The notes: generated by a model from the sequence alone, not told the origin. A stretch of DNA of 33,786 bases from Bacteroidota bacterium (GCA_009773455.1 WSXU01000020.1:59808-93593), one strand, 5' to 3'; numbered from the stretch's first letter, positions 16,134 through 24,357 are shown. Numbers and translations are program-made.

Positions 16134-17315
16134 TTATTCCTCATCTCCTGAAATCACGGTTCCCAATGCAGCGGCACGTGTAACGGCACGGTTGCCGAAG
16201 CGGTTGCGTATCCGGTCCATGGCCTGGTATAGGCTGATGGTTTCGGGCGAATCGTCGAACATACTGATCTGCTGCACCCCGCTTACCAGGTGGCTGAACC
16301 TTACGCCGATCAGCCTGATGAGCATACGCCGCTGGTATAACCTGTCGAACAGGCTCCGGGTGACCGGCAGCAATGCGTGATCGAAGGAGGTGTAGGGAAT
16401 GCGGTGCTGAAGGGTATGTGTGTCGAAGTTGGCGTAGCGCACCTTTACGGTTACACATGAAGTTAGTTTTTGTTTGGTACGCAGCTGGAACGAAAGTTTC
16501 TCGACCATTTTCAGCAGCAGGTCGTTGATCATGCCTATGTCGATGGTATCCTGTTCAAAGGTGGTTTCGGTGCTGATAGATTTGCGTTCAGAGTAAGGTT
16601 CGACGGGGGTGGGGTCGATGCCGTTGGCTTTTTTCCAGATGATGATGCCGTTTTTACCCAGCACACGCTCCACCATCTCAACAGGCATGCGGCTTAGTGT
16701 ATCTATCCGGGCAATGCCCATGGAGCGGAGCAACCTGAAGGTTTTTTCGCCGATTCCCGGAATTTTGCTGATCGAAAGCGGACTCAGGAAAGGCATGATC
16801 CTTTCGCGTGAGATTTCGAGTTCGCCGTTGGGCTTAGCCTGGCCTGTGGCAATTTTCGACACGGTTTTGTTTACCGAAAGGCCCAGTGAGATGGGCAGGC
16901 CGGTTTCGCGAATGATCCGCTGCCTAAGCTCATGTGACCATTTAACAGCTCCGAAAAAACGGTCGATACCTGTTATATCGAGGTAATGTTCATCGATGGA
17001 GGCCTTTTCGTAAACAGGGGCATCTTCGGCTATGATGCTGGTGACCTCGTTCGAATAGCGGGTATATTGTTCCATATCGCCACGGATAACCAGGGCATCG
17101 GGACAAAGTGCGCGGGCCATTTTCATCGGCATGGCCGAATGCACGCCAAAGGTGCGGGCCTCATAGCTGCACCCGGCCACCACACCCCGGTCTGACATGC
17201 CGCCGATGATTACCGGCAGACCGATCAACCGGCTGTTGTTGAGGCGCTCAACCGACACGAAAAATGTGTCAAGGTCCATGTGTACTATGGTTCTGCTGTC
17301 GCCGGAGGCCATCAT
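16134..17315 (-). CDS. dinB: DNA polymerase IV (Y-family translesion polymerase)
   Basis: A 393-residue Y-family polymerase that copies past damaged bases. Seen: the first catalytic motif HMDLDTFF with metal ligand Asp14 and probable steric gate Phe19, YEARTFGV, the second catalytic motif SIDEHYLD with Asp108 and Glu109 (most family members have Ala where His110 stands), the helix-hairpin-helix segment KIPGIGEKT, the little-finger domain, and a likely sliding-clamp peptide QISMF near residue 350. Start choice is between two adjacent ATG codons (17315 or 17312). It shares a 117-base intergenic region with the divergent HTH/S24 repressor and lies upstream of the accessory dnaE on the same strand. 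Damage-induced expression is inferred. GC content is clearly higher than in the kinase or thrS genes. Confidence 0.95.
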   Translation of the reverse strand: MMASGDSRTIVHMDLDTFFVSVERLNNSRLIGLPVIIGGMSDRGVVAGCSYEARTFGVHSAMPMKMARALCPDALVIRGDMEQYTRYSNEVTSIIAEDAPVYEKASIDEHYLDITGIDRFFGAVKWSHELRQRIIRETGLPISLGLSVNKTVSKIATGQAKPNGELEISRERIMPFLSPLSISKIPGIGEKTFRLLRSMGIARIDTLSRMPVEMVERVLGKNGIIIWKKANGIDPTPVEPYSERKSISTETTFEQDTIDIGMINDLLLKMVEKLSFQLRTKQKLTSCVTVKVRYANFDTHTLQHRIPYTSFDHALLPVTRSLFDRLYQRRMLIRLIGVRFSHLVSGVQQISMFDDSPETISLYQAMDRIRNRFGNRAVTRAAALGTVISGDEE

Positions 17316-17358
17316 TGAAAAATATTTTTCGGTGGTTTGTCGGATGATAGAATTTTTG

Positions 17359-17408
17359 TTGTAATTTTGATTAAAATCTAACCAAAATTATGATTACAAT
17401 ATAATCAT
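17359..17408. promoter_or_regulatory. Divergent operator/promoter region between dinB and the LexA-like gene
   Basis: Several symmetric elements crowd here. ATGATTA (17390-17396) and TAATCAT (17402-17408) form a perfect 7-bp inverted repeat with a 5-base spacer. TTGTAAT (17359-17365) is mirrored by ATTACAA (17393-17399). TGATTAAAAT (17368-17377) recurs as TGATTACAAT 23 bases later (17391-17400). A -7 box TAATTTTG lies on each strand, at 17362-17369 (+) and 17383-17390 (-). The plus box has a TTG 22 bases upstream (17337-17339). These are plausible binding sites for the adjacent repressor, which would control both directions. Confidence 0.55.
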
Positions 17409-17432
17409 TATTTCATCAACTGCAACAAAGCC

Positions 17433-18269
17433 ATGAATATTTTTGCTTCGAACATCAAACTTTTACGCAAGCGGCGGGGTCGAACCCAGGATGATGTAGC
17501 CTTCGCCCTTGGGATGAAAAGGCCGACACTGAGCGGTTATGAAAATGAAGTGGCTCAGCCGGGCATTGAATCCCTCCTTGCCTTTTCAAAATATTTCGGC
17601 GTCTCGGTAGATACAATGCTTAAGGTTGACCTGTCGAAGCTTTCGCTGAGCGAGTTGTCGCAACTTGAGCGGGGCTATGATGTATTTATTACCGGGAGCA
17701 AGATCAGGGTACTGACTACCACGGTCGACAGCGATAACAATGAGAATATTGAGGTCGTCAACCAGAAAGCTTCGGCCGGTTACCGGGTTGGTTTTGCCGA
17801 CCCTGAATACATCAAGGTGCTGCCGACCTTTCATATGCCGTTCCTGTCGAAAGAGAAAAAATACAGGACTTTTCAGATCAGCGGTGACTCTATGCTGCCC
17901 ATTCCCGACGGATCCTGGGTAACCGGTGAATTTGTCCAGAACTGGAACCTGATACGCGACGGACAGCCGTATATCATACTCACCCTCGACGACGGGATTA
18001 TGTTTAAGGTAGTAACCAACAGGATCAAACCGGATGCAAAGCTTACCCTGCAATCGCTTAACCCGCTGTATGAGCCTTATGACATCGGGATAAAAGATGT
18101 ACGCGAGGTCTGGCGGTTTGTGCATTACATCAGCAGTGCCATGCCCGAGCCGAACCTTCCGCGTGAAGACCTTGCCTCAAGTGTAGCCGCATTGAAAAAG
18201 GATATGGAAAAACTTAAAAGACAGGTAACTACAGCACAGGTACTGAAACTTCCGTTCGACGAAGCCTGA
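17433..18269 (+). CDS. LexA-like repressor: XRE-type HTH with S24 self-cleaving peptidase domain
   Basis: A 278-residue regulator. The N-terminal XRE-type helix-turn-helix (about 5-60; TQDDVAFALGMKRPTLSGYE) binds DNA. The C-terminal S24 domain (about 110-235) has the nucleophile Ser153 (GDSMLP) and the general base Lys192 (IMFKVV). Their 39-residue spacing is like that in LexA. An Ala115-Gly116 bond (ASAGY) sits where LexA and UmuD cleave themselves. A short basic coiled-coil tail (about 245-268) is unlike LexA. It is divergent from dinB-dnaE, so it probably represses the cassette and itself until DNA damage triggers RecA-aided cleavage. Canonical LexA has a winged helix, so this is a functional analogue of the phage CI type. 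The domain calls are firm; the SOS role is inferred. Confidence 0.88.
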   Translation: MNIFASNIKLLRKRRGRTQDDVAFALGMKRPTLSGYENEVAQPGIESLLAFSKYFGVSVDTMLKVDLSKLSLSELSQLERGYDVFITGSKIRVLTTTVDSDNNENIEVVNQKASAGYRVGFADPEYIKVLPTFHMPFLSKEKKYRTFQISGDSMLPIPDGSWVTGEFVQNWNLIRDGQPYIILTLDDGIMFKVVTNRIKPDAKLTLQSLNPLYEPYDIGIKDVREVWRFVHYISSAMPEPNLPREDLASSVAALKKDMEKLKRQVTTAQVLKLPFDEA

Positions 18270-18271
18270 AA

Positions 18272-18305
18272 CTAACAAAAGCCTGCCACAGCAGGCTTTT
18301 GTTAG
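18272..18305 (+). terminator. Strong hairpin terminator after the LexA-like gene
   Basis: CTAACAAAAGCCTGC (18272-18286) and GCAGGCTTTTGTTAG (18291-18305) form a perfect 15-bp stem with a CACA loop, three bases after the stop codon. The GC-rich inner stem is followed by TTTT within the descending arm, as in an intrinsic terminator. The symmetry lets it act on both strands. Confidence 0.85.
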
Positions 18306-18333
18306 TTAACAGATAACAGTTAACAGTTAACAG
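18306..18333. repeat. TTAACAG heptamer tandem repeat
   Basis: Four head-to-tail heptamers, TTAACAG, ATAACAG, TTAACAG, TTAACAG, begin directly after the terminator. The unit length is the same as in the TAAAAAG array 2.4 kb away and the unit is similar in form. The remaining 200 bases to thrS hold only a promoter. Confidence 0.8.
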
Positions 18334-18497
18334 TAAATTGTTGGTTATTTTTCAGTTCCTATGGTAGGTTGAGTTACTGAAGAAGGGTTTCGTGTCTTAA
18401 AAAGAGCTGATAAAGAGGGAGTTAAGCCAATATTTACGATATAAATATTCTGCAAAGGGAAATCCGGAATTATTCCGGTGTGTATTGTATTTTTCCC

Positions 18498-18505
18498 TAT
18501 CTTTG
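18498..18505 (+). promoter_or_regulatory. Putative -7 box of thrS
   Basis: TATCTTTG followed by CAC is a very typical Bacteroidota -7 element, 35 bases before the thrS start. No TTG lies at the -33 distance. A start of transcription near 18511 would exclude the longer open frame that begins at 18480. Confidence 0.6.
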
Positions 18506-18539
18506 CACACATTTTCAGAACATAAGCATTTATTTTACA

Positions 18540-20474
18540 ATGATAAATATTACCCTGCCCGACAATTCAGTCCGACAGTATCCGGAAGGAACTACTGCCC
18601 TTGAAATTGCACGAAGCATCAGCGAAGGCCTGGCCCGGAATGTACTCTCTGCCAGCGTTAACGGTGAAATCTGGGATGCAACACGCCCGATCAAGGCCGA
18701 TGCAAATCTTAAACTTCTGACCTGGGACAGTACCGAAGGTAAGGCCACCATGTGGCATTCATCGGCGCATTTGATGGCTGAAGCCATTGAATTGCTCTAT
18801 CCCGGTGTCAAGTTTGGAATCGGCCCCGATATCGAGAACGGGTTCTATTACGATATGGATTTCGGTGATCATGAGATCGTAGCCGATGATCTGAAGGCCA
18901 TTGAAGATAAAATGCTTGAACTTGCCCGTGAAAAGCAGGTATATGTCCGGAAGGAAGTAACAAAGGCCGAAGCCCTTGATTATTTCACAAAGAAAAATGA
19001 TGAGTACAAGCTTGAACTGATCACTGATCTTGAAGATGGTCAGATTACTTTCTATGAATCGGGTTACTTTACAGATTTGTGCCGTGGTCCGCATCTTCCG
19101 GATACCAGTTTTATAAAAGCAGTGAAACTGCTGAATATTGCCGGGGCTTACTGGCGTGGTGATGAAAAACGCAAGCAGTTGACCAGGATTTATGGCATTA
19201 CCTTCCCGAAACAGAAAGAACTTACCGATTACCTTGAATTGCTGGAGGAAGCGAAAAAACGCGATCACCGCAAGCTTGGAAAAGAAATGGAACTGTTCAC
19301 TTTCTCACAAAAAGTTGGTTCAGGTCTTCCCTTATGGCTGCCCAAAGGTGCAATGTTACGCGACCGTCTCGAACGGTTTCTCCGCAACATACAGCAGAAA
19401 GCCGGATATCAGCCGGTAATTACCCCACATATCGGAAATGTTGAACTGTATAAAACCTCAGGTCATTTCCAGAAATACGGAAAAGACAGCTTCCAACCAA
19501 TTTCGACTCCTGTTGAAGGAGAACAGTTTATGCTCAAACCCATGAACTGTCCTCATCACTGTGAAATATTTGCCTCAAAACCCAGGTCATATAAGGATTT
19601 GCCCATCCGTTTCGCAGAATTCGGTACCGTTTACCGCTATGAACAGAGTGGTGAATTACATGGTCTGACCAGGGTGCGTGGGTTCACCCAGGATGATGCT
19701 CACCTTTTCTGCACCCCTGATCAGCTCAAATCGGAGTTTATTGCTGTTATTGGTATTGTATTGCATATTTTCAGGATACTTGATTTCAAGGATTATACTG
19801 TTCAGATATCGCTCCGCGACAAGGTAAATCGCGAAAAATACATTGGTAGTGAAGAAAACTGGGAGAAAGCTGAGAATGCCATTATTGAATCGGTAAGCGA
19901 AGCTGGTCTGAATGCAGTAATTGAATACGGAGAAGCGGCATTTTATGGTCCGAAACTCGATTTTATGGTCAAGGATGCCCTGGGTCGCAAATGGCAGCTC
20001 GGAACCATCCAGGTTGACTACAACCTGCCTGAAAGATTTGAACTTGAGTACATTGGCAATGATAACCAGAAGCATCGTCCGGTAATGATCCATCGTGCAC
20101 CGTTTGGTTCTATGGAACGTTTTGTAGCTGTACTGATCGAGCATACTGCCGGAAATTTCCCGCTCTGGTTGAATCCTGAGCAGTTTATCATCCTGCCGAT
20201 CAGTGAAAAATACATCGATTATTCGAAAAAGCTTTTTAATTTCCTGAATAATTCCGAAATTCGCGGCCTTATTGATGAACGAAGCGAGAAAGCCGGACGT
20301 AAAATCCGGGATGCCGAGGTCAGGAAAATACCGTTTATGCTTGTTGTTGGAGAAAAGGAGGAAGCAGACGGTACCATATCTGTGAGAAGACATGGCGTAG
20401 GTGATCTGGGTACTTTTACACCTGAAGCATTTGTTGAATTGATAAACAAGGAAATCAGTGCAGTAATGCAATAA
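18540..20474 (+). CDS. thrS: Threonine-tRNA ligase
   Basis: Charges tRNA-Thr with threonine using ATP in the cytoplasm. At 644 residues it matches the usual length (about 640). In order: an N-terminal TGS domain (about 1-62), the editing domain with zinc-type motif HSSAH (73-77), the class II catalytic core with [14 protein letters not shown] and the motif 2 arginine region [19 protein letters not shown], motif 3 around [11 protein letters not shown], and the C-terminal anticodon-binding domain (about 540-640). The frame opens at 18480, but the start at 18540 is chosen because the TGS domain begins at MINITLP and the putative promoter lies inside the longer version. infC follows after 39 bases, as in many bacteria, so thrS, infC, rpmI and rplT probably form one operon. 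Confidence 0.97.
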   Translation: MINITLPDNSVRQYPEGTTALEIARSISEGLARNVLSASVNGEIWDATRPIKADANLKLLTWDSTEGKATMWHSSAHLMAEAIELLYPGVKFGIGPDIENGFYYDMDFGDHEIVADDLKAIEDKMLELAREKQVYVRKEVTKAEALDYFTKKNDEYKLELITDLEDGQITFYESGYFTDLCRGPHLPDTSFIKAVKLLNIAGAYWRGDEKRKQLTRIYGITFPKQKELTDYLELLEEAKKRDHRKLGKEMELFTFSQKVGSGLPLWLPKGAMLRDRLERFLRNIQQKAGYQPVITPHIGNVELYKTSGHFQKYGKDSFQPISTPVEGEQFMLKPMNCPHHCEIFASKPRSYKDLPIRFAEFGTVYRYEQSGELHGLTRVRGFTQDDAHLFCTPDQLKSEFIAVIGIVLHIFRILDFKDYTVQISLRDKVNREKYIGSEENWEKAENAIIESVSEAGLNAVIEYGEAAFYGPKLDFMVKDALGRKWQLGTIQVDYNLPERFELEYIGNDNQKHRPVMIHRAPFGSMERFVAVLIEHTAGNFPLWLNPEQFIILPISEKYIDYSKKLFNFLNNSEIRGLIDERSEKAGRKIRDAEVRKIPFMLVVGEKEEADGTISVRRHGVGDLGTFTPEAFVELINKEISAVMQ

Positions 20475-20499
20475 CTGGTTTCAAATTATAAACTAACCT

Positions 20500-20506
20500 G
20501 AGGAGG
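20500..20506 (+). promoter_or_regulatory. Strong Shine-Dalgarno site of infC
   Basis: GAGGAGG contains the complete AGGAGG complement of the 16S rRNA tail and stands seven bases before the AUA codon at 20514. Such a strong site is unusual in this window, where most starts have none. It helps to fix the start of infC at a non-standard codon. Confidence 0.85.
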
Positions 20507-20513
20507 AAATAGT

Positions 20514-21071
20514 ATAGCAACGCCGTTCAGAAATCCGAGGGGTCCGAGACCTTTTCCAAAGAAAGCCGAGGATCCGCACTTTATCAACGAAAGGATTAAA
20601 GCCCCTGTAGTTCGGGTGGTAGGTGAAAATGTAGAGTCAGGCATCTATAACATCAAAGATGCTTTGGCCATCGCCCAGCGACTTGAACTGGATCTTGTTG
20701 AAATATCTCCGACGGCCAATCCACCGGTTTGTAAGGTAACTGATTACAAAAAGTTTCTTTACGAATTAAAGAAAAAACAGAAGGAGATTAAAGCCAAGTC
20801 AGCCAAGATTGTGGTTAAGGAGATCAGGCTGGGGCCGAATACGGATGAGCATGACTTTAATTTCAAACTGAAGCATGCCATGAAATTCCTCGAGGATGGC
20901 GCCAAAGTAAAGGTTGAGGTTTTCTTTCGCGGACGGAGTATTGTTTACAAAGACCAGGGAGAGATCAAACTGCTGCAGTTTGCCTCATTGCTTGAAGATT
21001 ACGGGAAAGTTGAAAAACTGCCCCTGCTTGAAGGAAAGCGCATGATCATGATCATTGCGCCGAAAAAGTAG
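20514..21071 (+). CDS. infC: Translation initiation factor IF-3, starting at an AUA codon
   Basis: A 185-residue factor that binds the 30S subunit and checks start-codon pairing. An in-frame stop lies at 20499-20501. Between it and the conserved N-terminal part there is no ATG, GTG or TTG. The only start consistent with a full IF3 N-domain and the AGGAGG site is ATA at 20514, giving (M)[13 protein letters not shown] and then the conserved NERIKAP. A GTG at 20616 would delete 34 residues including that motif. The N-domain (about 25-90), linker helix rich in lysine ([10 protein letters not shown]) and C-domain (about 100-180; [21 protein letters not shown]) are intact. IF3 discriminates against AUU/AUA starts, so autoregulation as known for E. 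coli infC (AUU) is likely. It lies between thrS and rpmI. Confidence 0.93.
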   Translation: MATPFRNPRGPRPFPKKAEDPHFINERIKAPVVRVVGENVESGIYNIKDALAIAQRLELDLVEISPTANPPVCKVTDYKKFLYELKKKQKEIKAKSAKIVVKEIRLGPNTDEHDFNFKLKHAMKFLEDGAKVKVEVFFRGRSIVYKDQGEIKLLQFASLLEDYGKVEKLPLLEGKRMIMIIAPKK

Positions 21072-21119
21072 AAAGTTTTGAATAAAAACTCAATATAAAC
21101 CCAATTAACAACTATTGTA

Positions 21120-21311
21120 ATGCCAAAAATGAAGTCGAAATCCAGTGCTAAAAAACGGTTTGACGTAACCGGTACTGGTAAACTGAAAAGGAAGCATGCT
21201 TACAAAAGCCACATCCTTACAAAGAAATCGACCAAGCGTAAACGCAACCTGACTTATTCAGGACTCGTTGACCAGGCCGATGCCAAGAATGTAAGAGAAA
21301 TGCTTGCCTAA
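21120..21311 (+). CDS. rpmI: 50S ribosomal protein L35
   Basis: A 63-residue, very basic protein beginning [14 protein letters not shown], the family signature, followed by [17 protein letters not shown]. It is a structural component of the large subunit. The length matches the family (about 64). It lies in the conserved infC-rpmI-rplT order, 48 bases after infC. Confidence 0.97.
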   Translation: MPKMKSKSSAKKRFDVTGTGKLKRKHAYKSHILTKKSTKRKRNLTYSGLVDQADAKNVREMLA

Positions 21312-21395
21312 ACCGTGTTAATTTATTAACCCTTGCTTTCTGCACCAAAGAGTCCTTTGTGATAAAGGAACGCGAAAGCGAAAAACAAAAACAAA

Positions 21396-21743
21396 ATGCC
21401 AAGATCAGTAAACGCAGTTGCCTCAAGGGCACGCAGAAAAAAAATCCTGAAAGCTGTCAAGGGACAGTTTGGCAGGAGAAAAAATGTTTGGACGGTTGCT
21501 AAAAATGCATACGAAAAAGGCATGGTGTATGCATACCGTGACAGACGCCAGAAAAGACGCAATTTCCGTAGTTTGTGGATTACCCGTATCAATGCAGGGG
21601 TAAGGCAGTTTGATATGTCTTATTCTGTATTTATGGGCAAACTGAAGCAAAAGAATATCAACCTCGATCGCAAGGTTTTAGCCGACCTGGCCATGAACCA
21701 TCCGGCTGCATTCAAGGCGATAGTCGACGCAGTGAAAAATTAA
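21396..21743 (+). CDS. rplT: 50S ribosomal protein L20
   Basis: A 115-residue basic protein that binds 23S rRNA early in large-subunit assembly. It begins [18 protein letters not shown] and contains [17 protein letters not shown] and [15 protein letters not shown], the family signatures. The length is normal. It is the last gene of the thrS-infC-rpmI-rplT group and is followed by a strong terminator. In other bacteria L20 represses rpmI and its own gene through the leader mRNA. No such site was identified here. Confidence 0.98.
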   Translation: MPRSVNAVASRARRKKILKAVKGQFGRRKNVWTVAKNAYEKGMVYAYRDRRQKRRNFRSLWITRINAGVRQFDMSYSVFMGKLKQKNINLDRKVLADLAMNHPAAFKAIVDAVKN

Positions 21744-21755
21744 ATAATTTTCCTC

Positions 21756-21789
21756 AAAAAAAAACCACCGGAAACGGTGGTTTTTTTTT
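21756..21789. terminator. Bidirectional intrinsic terminator between rplT and the thioredoxin-like gene
   Basis: A run of nine A, then ACCACCG, a GAAA tetraloop, CGGTGGT and nine T make a very stable hairpin with U-tracts on both strands. It lies between the convergent rplT and the minus-strand gene ending at 21795 and can stop both. Confidence 0.95.
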
Positions 21790-21794
21790 GGGAT

Positions 21795-23222
21795 TTACCT
21801 TTTTATAACCTCTTTCTTTGTTTTGATGGCAAGTATTTCTGCCATACGCTCTGTAAGAACCCGCTTCGCAATTATTTTTTTGTTCTGATCGAGCAGGTAC
21901 ATCACCGGTGAACTGTGTACATCATACATTTCCCTGAAATCTGGGGTCATACTGTAAAACCCGTTGACATTTAACCAGTTCAGCTTATTCTGAATGATGT
22001 ATTTCTTCATCTCCTTCCAAGATGTATCCATACATACACCGTATACTTCCAGGTTATATTGCATTCTGTTTTTGTTGTAGAAATCTACAAGGAGCGGCGT
22101 CTCTTTCTTACAATGGCTGCAGTCAGGGTCCCAGAAATAGATAATGGTGTATTCAGCCGGAATTTTATAAAGGGCAACGGGCATCATAAGCGTATCCAGC
22201 AGAATCATCTCCGGGGCATTTTTCCCGATAAGAATGGGCCGCAGGGTATTCGCGCGCTTAATCAGGTTATCCTTCACTGTGAGATTCATCCATTTCATCT
22301 TTGGGTCAGCATAATAGGTGTCGACCAGATGCACGAAAATGGCATCGTATCCCATTATCTCAGAACTTTCATACTTTATGGTTAAATACCACATGAGATA
22401 TTTGAAAGATTCCTCATTTCCGCCAGCCCGACGGAATAATTCATCAATGGCAATCTTAAGGGAATCCGGAGCCGGTGAAGTCAGTTTTGTCAGGTACTGC
22501 TCAACTTTGGTGTGGAGGAACGGGGATCGGACCAGGCGGTCATCAGACAGGTCAATATTATCCCAGAAATGTGCCTTATAGTATCTGTAGCTGAATGTAG
22601 AATCGGTTCTGCCATTTGACAGTACCGGTGCAGGTGGTATTTCCGGGTCCTGCATCGATTTCAGGAACAAGGCTATGAAACTGCCAGGGTTAGAATTGAT
22701 AATACCATTGATGTATCGTTTCACTTCTTCATTGAGTAACAATACCTGGTTTTCAGCAACTCTGGATGAATCAGAGCCTTCAGAAAATCTTTTCCTGAGT
22801 TCAACCAGTTTCATCTGTTGTTTTTGTTTTTCGGAAAGAAAACGAACGTAATCAAAGAAAATCTGATTTTCATTTCCTTCACTTGTTTCCAGGCTGGAAG
22901 GTAATTTATCTTTTTTGCCGGTAATGGTGAATTCCTGCTTTCCGGATACTATAAAGTCGAAAAGCTTATTCTTGTTTGATCCGGCTATAAAGTACATGCC
23001 TTCGGGTAAATGGGACGAGCCTGAGAAAGAATAATTATTACCTTTTGCTCTGAAGGCAGTATCAGCAACAAATTGTTTGTCACCATTGTAGTTGGCCAGC
23101 AACAGCAAACTGTCGTTCAGTCCATCAATCCGGATATTAATCCTGTATGCTTTCTGAGCGGAAACAAGGCTGGCAAAAAGAAGCAGAAATGCAATTGTCA
23201 GCCGTAATTTACTATAGCGCAT
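21795..23222 (-). CDS. TlpA-like thioredoxin-fold protein with N-terminal DUF4369-like domain
   Basis: A 475-residue exported protein. A signal peptide (1-22, ending LVSAQ) is followed by a beta-rich DUF4369-like domain (about 25-110) and a helical DUF5106-like segment (about 110-310). A C-terminal TlpA/ResA thioredoxin fold (about 330-465) has the redox pair Cys368 and Cys371 in DPDCSHCKK. The cis-proline is in SSPVMYLLD. Proteins of this build are common in Bacteroidota and probably act as periplasmic thiol-disulfide oxidoreductases; the client is unknown. The gene stands alone between a terminator and a divergent coiled-coil gene. A TAAGTTTG box lies 35 bases upstream of its start. Confidence 0.88.
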   Translation of the reverse strand: MRYSKLRLTIAFLLLFASLVSAQKAYRINIRIDGLNDSLLLLANYNGDKQFVADTAFRAKGNNYSFSGSSHLPEGMYFIAGSNKNKLFDFIVSGKQEFTITGKKDKLPSSLETSEGNENQIFFDYVRFLSEKQKQQMKLVELRKRFSEGSDSSRVAENQVLLLNEEVKRYINGIINSNPGSFIALFLKSMQDPEIPPAPVLSNGRTDSTFSYRYYKAHFWDNIDLSDDRLVRSPFLHTKVEQYLTKLTSPAPDSLKIAIDELFRRAGGNEESFKYLMWYLTIKYESSEIMGYDAIFVHLVDTYYADPKMKWMNLTVKDNLIKRANTLRPILIGKNAPEMILLDTLMMPVALYKIPAEYTIIYFWDPDCSHCKKETPLLVDFYNKNRMQYNLEVYGVCMDTSWKEMKKYIIQNKLNWLNVNGFYSMTPDFREMYDVHSSPVMYLLDQNKKIIAKRVLTERMAEILAIKTKKEVIKR

Positions 23223-23256
23223 TTGACTTTGATTTATTCAGCTTACTACTATAATG

Positions 23257-23264
23257 CAAACTTA
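23257..23264 (-). promoter_or_regulatory. Putative -7 box of the thioredoxin-like gene
   Basis: On the minus strand this reads TAAGTTTG, matching TAnnTTTG, 35 bases before the start codon at 23222. No TTG at the expected -33 distance was seen. Confidence 0.4.
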
Positions 23265-23349
23265 CCTAAAAAGTAATCATGAGAACCGGCAAACAGAGTG
23301 TTAAAACCAAAAAACAGGCTATCCTGTAAGATTGGTCGGGTTTATTGCT

Positions 23350-23357
23350 TAATTTTG
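23350..23357 (+). promoter_or_regulatory. Putative -7 box of the coiled-coil membrane protein gene
   Basis: TAATTTTG matches TAnnTTTG 18 bases before the ATG at 23375. It implies a very short leader and rules out the earlier in-frame start at 23345. No correctly spaced TTG was found. Confidence 0.4.
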
Positions 23358-23374
23358 TTCATTCAATATTCGTA

Positions 23375-24277
23375 ATGAAGAAATTTATTTTTGCAGCTAT
23401 AATCCTGCTAAGCCTATCTTTTGGTCAAGTCCTGGGACAGATGGCACTGGCCGATTCTCTCAACATGGCTGAAAGGGAATATTTTTACCGTAAGTACAGG
23501 TCGGTCCGTGATACTATGAAAATCAATACCTGGATTAATCTGAAAAGGGTATCTGACAATCTTGAACAGGTCGTTAAACGGGATCAGCAGGTTATTGATG
23601 CCATGAAATTGAAAATTTCGGCCGATTCTGTTGTGATTGCCGGTTTAAATGAGGTTAATGTCAGATATCAGGAACTTCAGATCGGGTTTGATGACCTGAA
23701 AACGAAGGCGGAAAAAGACAGCACTTTAAATCATTATCTGAAAATAGCTGGAGTTTCGCTTTTGATGCTGTTCATTTTGTTTCTTTCTTTATTTATAAAC
23801 AGTGTCAGCAGGTTGAAACGATACCGGTCTGAACTGGATCAGGGAACTGTAACACTGGAGGAACATCAGCTTCAAATTGATTCGCTTGATGCAGAATTGC
23901 GTAAACTTAAACAACGAGAAGCAGATTTTCGTGAAGAGCTTGAAAAGGGTATGGAAAGTAATCAGGTTCGGTTGCTCTCTATTCAGCAGAAATGCGAATT
24001 ACTCGAAAAGGAAAATCAGCAGCTAAGGAAAGTTTCTGAAGTCGGGGAGGGGATTCAGATACCGGTATCCGGTGATCCTGTTTCGAAAACTGAATTGTCA
24101 GATAACGCCGATGACCTGAAACAGATGGTGAAATCACTGATGGATGAAAGGAACAGCCTGATCAATCTGGCAGGAAAATTAAGAGTTCAGGCCGATAATG
24201 AAAACAAAAAGAACCAGGAAATCATTAAAAGGATCAACCTGCTGGTGAATGATCTTTCTACAGGTAATGGTGGTTGA
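23375..24277 (+). CDS. Membrane-anchored coiled-coil protein of unknown function
   Basis: About 300 residues; I do not recognise a family. Seen: an N-terminal signal peptide or anchor (MKKFIFAAIILLSLSFG), a helical and charged periplasmic part (about 30-125), one clear membrane helix (about 127-150; AGVSLLMLFILFLSLFI), then a long coiled coil rich in Glu, Lys and Gln to the end (about 155-300). With the signal peptide cleaved, the N-terminal half would be periplasmic and the coiled coil cytoplasmic. The start at 23375 is preferred over the in-frame start ten codons upstream because of the signal peptide and the -7 box position. Its neighbours give no functional hint. A structural or scaffolding role is only a guess. 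Confidence 0.75.
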   Translation: MKKFIFAAIILLSLSFGQVLGQMALADSLNMAEREYFYRKYRSVRDTMKINTWINLKRVSDNLEQVVKRDQQVIDAMKLKISADSVVIAGLNEVNVRYQELQIGFDDLKTKAEKDSTLNHYLKIAGVSLLMLFILFLSLFINSVSRLKRYRSELDQGTVTLEEHQLQIDSLDAELRKLKQREADFREELEKGMESNQVRLLSIQQKCELLEKENQQLRKVSEVGEGIQIPVSGDPVSKTELSDNADDLKQMVKSLMDERNSLINLAGKLRVQADNENKKNQEIIKRINLLVNDLSTGNGG

Positions 24278-24357
24278 TTTTTACTGGTCCTGTCCGGCAG
24301 ACGCTTCTGAATGGTTTATTCCTCCTGTTCCCCTTAATTATCAGACATATGGTATTA

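Noticed and set aside
18480-18539. Longer start of thrS
   Set aside because: It would begin upstream of the -7 box TATCTTTG, and the TGS domain begins at the ATG at 18540.
19656-20471. 271-residue minus-strand frame inside thrS
   Set aside because: It is the shadow of a highly conserved gene and has no recognisable domain.
20616-21071. IF3 starting at GTG 20616
   Set aside because: It would remove the conserved NERIKAP segment, which is open in frame upstream and has a strong ribosome site at the right distance from AUA 20514.
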